The notes under the pieces: model-generated
Databases searched by the model: none
Told to the model about the DNA's origin: nothing
Seen by the model: the letters and a program-made list of their open reading frames with translations, nothing else
Translations under genes and position numbers: made by a program
Assembly (NCBI GenBank): GCA_900556535.1
Contig: USPI01000058.1
Span: forward strand, 1-8,091
DNA: 8,091 nt
DNA from: an uncultured Eubacteriales bacterium
Lineage (GTDB): Bacteria; Bacillota; Clostridia; Oscillospirales; Oscillospiraceae
Direction of reading: 5' to 3'
Shown: in pieces, positions 5,920-8,091 of the stretch
Position numbering within the stretch: position 1 is the stretch's first letter
How the letters are laid out: each line of letters starts with the position of its first letter

Positions 5920-6879
5920 CTAAAGCACCGTTGCTGCCCCCAACAAAGCAATAGCTGCGGCCAACAGTGCCGTCATAAACCGTCCGATCATGTATCGGGC
6001 GGTTTTTATATCCGTCTGCGCGACCGCTGCGAAGGTCTGAAAATGCACCGACAGCCCGCCCCAGCCGAGAATAAACGCAGCCAGCGCTAGGCTTTTCGGA
6101 CTGAGTGCAAGTCCCTGCATACATCCGATGCCGTTTCCGAGCTCCAAAAGCCCGAACAGCAGCGCCCTGCATGAGGAAAGCTCCTCGCCGCTTATGACGG
6201 AAAGCCTGCCTGCGAGCGCGGATATGAGGTTAAAGCTCTCCAATATGCCGCCGAGCACGGAAAACGCCGTTATGAACGCGCAAACGCTGATAACCCCCTC
6301 CGCCGAGCGCTTTATTGCCAAAGTCACGGCCGAGGAAAACGGCGCTCCCTCGAAAATATCCTCATCGTAGCATATATCGCACGCGCGCGTTGGACAGAAA
6401 ATGACCGCCGATGCGAGAGCCGAAACTATATGCACGGCGTAGAGAAAGAATCCCGCGGCGGCAGAGCCGAAAACGCCCACACCGACAGCGCCGATGATAA
6501 ACGCGGGACCTGAGTTGTTGCAGAAAACGAGCAGCCGTGACGCTTCTTCGCTGCTTATCTGCACGTGTCTTCGCAGCCCGGCTATATACGACGCGCCGAG
6601 CGGGTATCCGCCCGTGACGCCTATGATGAACGCCGTGACTGCGTAGCCCGATGTTCCGAGCAGCCTCGAGCCGAGCGGGGCGAGCGCATTGGCGAAAATT
6701 TTTGAAGCGCCGAGCTCGTTAATGAGATTTGTCGCGGCGAAAAACGGAAACAGAGAGGGGATTATCACTTCGGCGCACATATTTAGAGCGGCCTTCACCG
6801 ACTCCGCCGCCTCCTGAGGAAAAATAAGCAGCGCTGTGAATATCCCGACCGCTGCCGAAATTTGCAAGAGCCTTTTCAC
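5920..6879 (-). CDS. ylbJ: YlbJ-like sporulation integral membrane protein (nucleoside-recognition/Gate domain)
   Basis: A complete 319-residue multi-pass membrane protein. Recognisable YlbJ features are the N-terminal hydrophobic segment ending IFPQEA (19–24), CAEVIIPSLFPFFAATNL (35–52), GVTGGYPLGASYIAGL (87–102), FCNNSGPAFIIGAVG (119–133), LLELGNG (244–250) and LGWGGLSVHFQ (271–281). The paired glycine-rich blocks form the Gate/nucleoside-recognition fold found in transporter-like proteins. In Bacillus subtilis ylbJ is transcribed in the mother cell under sigma-E and is needed for heat-resistant spores; its transported substrate, if any, is not established. The start is GTG at 6879–6877, chosen because a GGGGGTG purine run lies just upstream on the minus strand and the reading matches the family N-terminus. 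It is divergent from yqfC–yqfD, another sigma-E pair in Bacillus. Its 3' end carries the terminator of the opposite operon. Confidence 0.88.
   Translation of the reverse strand: MKRLLQISAAVGIFTALLIFPQEAAESVKAALNMCAEVIIPSLFPFFAATNLINELGASKIFANALAPLGSRLLGTSGYAVTAFIIGVTGGYPLGASYIAGLRRHVQISSEEASRLLVFCNNSGPAFIIGAVGVGVFGSAAAGFFLYAVHIVSALASAVIFCPTRACDICYDEDIFEGAPFSSAVTLAIKRSAEGVISVCAFITAFSVLGGILESFNLISALAGRLSVISGEELSSCRALLFGLLELGNGIGCMQGLALSPKSLALAAFILGWGGLSVHFQTFAAVAQTDIKTARYMIGRFMTALLAAAIALLGAATVL
5977..6007 (+). terminator. Intrinsic terminator of the plus-strand operon, embedded in ylbJ
   Basis: AAACCGTCCGAT (5977–5988) pairs with ATCGGGCGGTTT (5994–6005) around a CATGT loop, giving a 12-bp stem with one G-U wobble, followed by five Ts (6003–6007). 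In plus-strand RNA the odd pair is a tolerated G-U. In minus-strand RNA it becomes an A-C mismatch and only three Us follow, so the element is polarised to stop transcription coming from chrA2. It lies inside codons 292–301 of ylbJ, which is possible because the two genes converge with 1 nt between their stops. Confidence 0.8.
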
Positions 6880-6950
6880 ACCCGCACCCCCTGTCCGTGT
6901 ATTAAGCTATGCCGCCGCGCATAGGTTTAGACTGCGGAGGTGAGCGCATT
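6880..6950. promoter_or_regulatory. Divergent intergenic region with candidate back-to-back sporulation promoters
   Basis: The 71 bp between the ylbJ and yqfC starts contain an inverted repeat: TTAAGCTATG (6902–6911) and CATAGGTTTA (6920–6929), matching at 8 of 10 positions around an 8-nt GC core. Read outward, each arm gives CATAG(C/G)TT, resembling the CATA-type -10 element of mother-cell sigma factors (sigma-E consensus about CATACAxT). No clear -35 element is visible, so promoter function is inferred from the gene functions and the symmetry. Confidence 0.4.
6936..6943 (+). promoter_or_regulatory. Ribosome-binding site fixing the TTG start of yqfC
   Basis: GGAGGTGA at 6936–6943 is a near-perfect anti-Shine-Dalgarno match, 7 nt before TTG 6951. 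It rules out the ATG at 6909, which lies upstream of it in the same frame and has no such site. The chosen start gives a 90-residue YqfC of normal family length. Confidence 0.85.
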
Positions 6951-7223
6951 TTGAGCAAAAAAAACGATAGGGCGGAGCTTCTCGCCGACCGCCTCGGGCT
7001 TCCGTCGGACGCCTTGGGCAGCACGAAGCTGAGCCTGTGCGGAAGAAGCAGACTGCTCATTGAAAACCACCGCGGCATAATATCCTACGGCGAAAATGTC
7101 ACGGAGATAGCCTGCGGCGGCGCAAAGCTCGTTGTTCGCGGCGACGGTCTGCGTCTTGCGGCTATGGATAAGCACGATATGCTGATAAGCGGAAGAATAC
7201 TTGCACTGGAGTTTGAAGGATGA
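6951..7223 (+). CDS. yqfC: Sporulation protein YqfC (YabP/YqfC family)
   Basis: A 90-residue protein starting at TTG 6951 behind a strong ribosome-binding site. The body is the YabP/YqfC fold: LADRLGLPSDAL (11–22), TKLSLCGRSRLLIENHRGIISY (25–46), then ENVTEIACGGAKLVVRGDGLRL (48–69) and a final hydrophobic strand MLISGRILALEFEG (77–90). The segments IENHRGII and the G-x-L-V-x-G turn are the usual hallmarks. In Bacillus yqfC is expressed in the mother cell under sigma-E and is paired with yqfD; loss affects sporulation, but the molecular role is not known. No membrane segment or signal peptide is present. The TGA at 7221–7223 overlaps the ATG of yqfD at 7220. Upstream it is divergent from ylbJ. 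Confidence 0.92.
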   Translation: MSKKNDRAELLADRLGLPSDALGSTKLSLCGRSRLLIENHRGIISYGENVTEIACGGAKLVVRGDGLRLAAMDKHDMLISGRILALEFEG

Positions 7224-8091
7224 AGAAGCTGTATGACCTTGCGCGCGGCACCGTGCGGAGCAAATGTCGAGAGTATTTTAAACCTCTGCGCCGAAAACGG
7301 AATAGAATTTTGGGATGCAAGTCCGTGCAGCGATTTTGAGCTTTTCTTCACGCTGCACGCGGCGGATTATCCCGCAGTGAGCTCACGCAGCGGCAAAAAC
7401 GGCGTCGAAATTACGCTTGTGTGCTCCCGCGGCGGAAGGCAGCTAACAAAAAGCATGAAAAGCCGCGCTGTGCTGCTTGTGCTCCTATGCGTATGCATAA
7501 TTCTTTCTGCGATCTCCTCGCTGTTTATATGGCGCATCGACGTTGTCGGCAACGACAAGGTCAGCGCGGAGAGCCTGCTGCGCGCGCTCGACGACTGCGG
7601 GGTGCGCTATGGCGCGTTTTGGCCTGTGATATCGTCCGATGCAGTCAAGGACTCGGTCGTGAGCACCGTGCCGGAGATAGCGTGGCTCAGCCTTAACATA
7701 CGCTCATCCTGCGCTCGGATAGTCGTGCATGAGCGCATCGGAAAGCCCGAAATAGTTAACGAAAAAGCCCCGTGCGATATTATCGCCTCAAAAAGCGGCG
7801 TCATAAAACAGATGTTCGTTCTTGAGGGGGAGGGGCAGGTAAATCCGGGCGACACGGTCGCAAAGGGGGATATACTCGTGTCGGCTCTCATGCCGAGCGA
7901 GACGGGAGACGAGCGCCTTGTGCACGCAATGGCGCAGGTGCAGGCGGATACTTGGTATGAAATAAGCGCCTGTGTGCCGCTTTACGAGGAGAAAAAAGTG
8001 AAAGAAAGCGGCGGCAATACCGGCTTTTCAATAATTATCGGCAAAAAGCGGATAAATTTCTTCAATGACAGTAGAAATAAAAGCACAAGTT
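7220..8091 (+). CDS. yqfD: Sporulation protein YqfD, apparent frameshift near codon 13, 3' end cut by window
   Basis: The start at ATG 7220 overlaps the yqfC stop and reads MKKLYDLARGTVR, the expected YqfD opening, but this frame stops at 7337–7339. The rest of the family sequence lies in the frame of GGA 7257: GANVESILNLCAENGIEFWD, then a membrane helix at 7467–7532 (AVLLVLLCVCIILSAISSLF), an FtsQ/POTRA-like IDVVGNDKVSAESLLRALDD, VPEIAWLSLNI, and a biotinyl/lipoyl-like barrel strand pair (ASKSGVIKQMFVLEGEG, then VNPGDTVAKGDILVSA), ending in KRINFFND. That frame stays open from ATG 7233 to the window end, so a shortened product MTLRAAPCGAN... is possible. Family members (about 390–400 residues) usually have roughly four residues between VR and GA, so a deletion of about 14 nt, or a sequence error, is the simplest cause. 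In Bacillus the gene is a sigma-E-controlled sporulation gene encoding a membrane-anchored protein. Confidence 0.85.

Noticed and set aside
6909..6950. Upstream ATG start for yqfC
   Set aside because: The added 14 residues (MPPRIGLDCGGERI) lack family similarity, overlap the strong GGAGGTGA site, and would place the start inside the putative promoter.
7247..7265. Programmed ribosomal frameshift in yqfD
   Set aside because: No slippery heptamer or downstream pseudoknot is visible at the shift, and the family is not known for recoding. A small deletion or sequence error is simpler.
7421..7696. Plus-strand open frame MLPRRKAANKKH...
   Set aside because: It is out of frame with the YqfD body, which has continuous family homology across this interval.
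7607..7891. 94-codon minus-strand open frame opposite yqfD
   Set aside because: No motif, no ribosome-binding site, and the plus strand encodes conserved YqfD segments here.

Overview
The window reads as a fragment of a fairly GC-rich, endospore-forming Clostridia genome. Gut Oscillospirales-type bacteria are my best guess, inferred from gene order and protein style. Three things support this: the murA–walJ–rlmH cluster typical of Gram-positives, the sporulation genes ylbJ, yqfC and yqfD, and a pair of half-size ChrA transporters common in anaerobic Firmicutes. No phage, IS, CRISPR, toxin, defence or RNA gene was seen.

Left end (1 to about 570): minus-strand material. It holds the 3' tail of an SH3b-domain protein gene, interrupted by an in-frame TAA, then a hairpin, then the first 118 codons of a trmN6-like tRNA methyltransferase that runs off the edge. 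This block meets the plus-strand murA fragment head-on. At about 555–575 one stretch encodes SH3b residues on one strand and MurA residues on the other. MurA lacks its first ~130 residues, including the active-site cysteine. The simplest reading is a chimeric join at an 18–21 nt shared sequence, either an assembly artefact or a real inversion.

Centre (about 555 to 5918): one tightly packed plus-strand gene train, murA'–walJ–rlmH–DUF2007-like–phospho-sugar mutase–chrA1–chrA2. Gaps run from 24 nt down to overlaps of 17 nt, so it looks like a single operon. It combines peptidoglycan precursor synthesis (MurA), a cell-wall-linked metallo-hydrolase (WalJ), ribosome maturation (RlmH), sugar-phosphate interconversion and an anion-transporter pair. 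A strong intrinsic terminator for this train lies at 5977–6007, inside the 3' end of the convergent gene ylbJ.

Right end (5920–8091): a sporulation block. ylbJ (minus) is divergent from yqfC–yqfD (plus) across a 71-bp region with a symmetric pair of outward-facing CATAG-type elements that could be sporulation-sigma -10 boxes. yqfC starts at TTG. yqfD overlaps its stop, appears frameshifted near codon 13, and is cut by the window end.

I found no convincing undescribed system. The points most worth checking are the junction near 565, the yqfD frame disruption, the terminator embedded in a coding sequence, and the divergent sporulation promoter candidate.
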